Shown here: positions 62,537-64,000 of the stretch, piece by piece | Position numbering within the stretch: position 1 is the stretch's first letter | Layout of the letters: every line of letters starts with the position of its first letter | Source: Faecalicatena absiana | GTDB lineage: Bacteria > Bacillota > Bacilli > Lactobacillales > Lactobacillaceae | Direction: 5' to 3' | NCBI GenBank assembly: GCA_017309015.1 | Contig: JAEDAG010000004.1 | Coordinates: 124,001-188,000, forward strand | Length of the DNA stretch: 64,000 nucleotides | Notes under the pieces: generated by a model | What the model was told of the DNA's origin: nothing | Databases searched by the model: none | Seen by the model: only the letters and a program-made list of their open reading frames with translations | Made by a program: the position numbers and the translations under genes

Positions 62537-62563
62537 TTTGACTTAAGCGTGTTTTTTGTCAAA
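62537..62563 (-). promoter_or_regulatory. Second copy of the TTTGAC-N15-GTCAAA element
   Basis: Same spacing and same following AATTAAAATGTGT as at 60035; spacer bases differ except ACRCGYTT-like core. Confidence 0.55.
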
Positions 62564-62613
62564 TTACTTTTTTAGAAATAACGGCCAATAAACAAATGTG
62601 GTTCCTTAAGTAA

Positions 62614-64000
62614 AGCTTCCAAAGACCTTTTGTAAACCTGATAGCCTTTTGCCAATTTTTACTCGACTTTCTCATCCTTCCTGGCTTCACCATCTTCATT
62701 ACTGAAACACTTTGCTCTGTCAATATCAGCGCTGACAGCGTTGTCTATGCCGGTGAATCCGGCGTGGAAACTGGCAAGGAAGCTGACAAGACCGGCGTTT
62801 TGAATTCTTCGCAGATCAACATGCTGAACAGCCAGATTCGCAATATTCAAGCCAAGGCCAACGGGGCAATCACAATCAGCGACAAGGTAAAAGAAGTCAA
62901 GGAAGATCAGCTGCCAAATGTTACCAGCAAGCTGAATACCTTAAGTTCTTTGATTGACCAGTACAATACCGCAAGAGCAACGATTGAAACGCAAAACCAC
63001 TCAACGGAAGGCACTGTTGGGGTTGCCGGGCAATTGGAAACCGTTGACGTCACGGGGTCAAATCTCGATGAAACCATCAGCAATTTGCAAAAGCTTTTGA
63101 CCAGAATGCAAAGCACGATTGCTGCCAATCAAAAGGCAGTGGATACGGACGCCAATGCCGCCAATCAAAACCGTGTCCTGATGGATAAGATCAGAGAAGC
63201 GAACCAGACCATTTCCGGAACCGCAAGCACGATCAAGAACTACAAGGACGGGATCACGGGCGACTTGGATGTGGTCAAGAGAAAGAGCCAGGACTCAATT
63301 GCCGCTGGCGGCGTAGTCGTTGACAACACCGAAACGCAAAAAATCAATACGGTCAAGACCAACCAGACAGTCACCGCAACGACCAAGGTAAACTCGATTG
63401 ATGAAGCAAACAAGGAATTGTCTAGAATCTTGGCTGATTTGCAAAAGCAGAATACCGTGTGCAGCCAAGAAGCGGTCAAGGCCGCCAGCTACAAGGCCAA
63501 TGCCTTGGCCAACATTGACAGCATCAACACTTGGCTTGGGGAAATGAAGCAGATTGCCGAAAACGCCAAGCAGACGGCAGGGACTTTGAACAAGTCCGTT
63601 TCCGCTCTTGATGCCTACAAGGCTGACCGGCTGGCCAAGCTTCAAGCAAAAATCGATGAATATAAAAAGACAGGCTATGCTTTTAAGGACACGCTGAATG
63701 CGATGCAGGCAGTCATTGACGGCGTAAAGAACTCAAATATTACCACGACTACCGTCACTGTCGGGCCAAGCGAAACGATCGACTTCGGTGACATCGGTCA
63801 AGCCTCTAGCGCAAATAACGGTGCAAAAGACGGCAGCATTGACGCCACCAAAGAAACCGAAAAGAATGCCTTGACCAGCCAAACCAATGCGGCACTGGCA
63901 ACGGCTAAAGCGCAAGACGATGCTCTTGTAGCCAAGATCAATGAGGCATACTCAATCACTGACAAGGCGATTGCCGAAATAGATAAAGCTATTGCTGACG
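62614..64000 (+). pseudogene. Surface-protein gene lacking a start, continuing past the window
   Basis: One frame is open from 62614 to the edge (462 codons). It reads ...LPGFTIFITETLCSVNISAD, SVVYAGESGVETGKEADKTG, then long helical Asn/Thr/Lys-rich coiled coil (QINMLNSQIRNIQAKANGAI, SNLDETISNLQKLLTRMQST). The hydrophobic stretch before NISADSVVYA looks like the end of a signal peptide. No ATG/GTG/TTG with a ribosome site exists upstream before the stop at 62611, so the 5' end seems truncated or replaced. It may be silent. Confidence 0.65.

Overview
The window looks like a Lactobacillus delbrueckii-type chromosome (low-GC Gram-positive, Lactobacillaceae). The signs are an ISL3-family transposase, an acetyl-type diaminopimelate/lysine operon under a lysine riboswitch, PyrR-controlled carAB, GapN, LPXTG and lysine-rich wall proteins, strong AGGAGG-type ribosome sites with some TTG/GTG starts, and many decaying genes. 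This is inferred from sequence recognition only; no database was searched. No tRNA, rRNA, CRISPR array or replication origin was found.

Region 1 (1-7140): lysine/DAP biosynthesis. Leftward dapH-dapL-dapA-dapB-patA runs from a promoter through a lysine riboswitch with its own terminator. Rightward aspartokinase-dapF leaves from the same intergenic region. Region 2 (7156-14017): a leftward four-gene cassette of MoxR AAA+ ATPase, vWA protein, and small (141 aa) and large (about 680 aa) unrecognised proteins. It is split by a TnpB-only element with a recognisable omega-RNA end. I regard it as a candidate undescribed MoxR/vWA system.

Region 3 (14252-20250): a MerR-controlled quinone/oxidative-stress operon, an S66 peptidase, and a coupled methyltransferase-membrane protein-RsmF operon. 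Region 4 (20282-25955): a 1276-aa LPXTG surface protein and a complete IS4-family element bounded by long inverted repeats. Region 5 (25962-30660): MarR/MFS efflux pair, PPOX-family protein, an ABC-F protein behind an attenuator leader with mini-ORFs, and a small duplicated-motif protein. Region 6 (30832-39993): PyrR-regulated carAB, gapN, metA, and an ISL3 element abutting a surface-protein fragment.

Region 7 (40052-48664): small degenerate ORFs, MarR plus a heterodimeric ABC exporter, rhodanese and GNAT proteins. It also holds a striking fusion of an IS607-type serine recombinase to a viroplasmin domain and a catalytically altered RNase H, next to an intact RNase H gene. Region 8 (48835-53275): a graveyard of pseudogenes and mobile-element remnants (MATE, oxidoreductase, TnpB, YcaO, ISL3 with a nested MITE-like insert) around a two-gene ABC transporter, perhaps left from a YcaO-type peptide cluster. 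Region 9 (53390-56709): RpiR regulator divergent from rpiA and a Gfo/Idh/MocA oxidoreductase, then an NAD(P)-binding oxidoreductase. Region 10 (56844-64000): an internally duplicated unknown protein and three surface proteins, two sharing a conserved upstream element and the last entering the window edge without a start codon.
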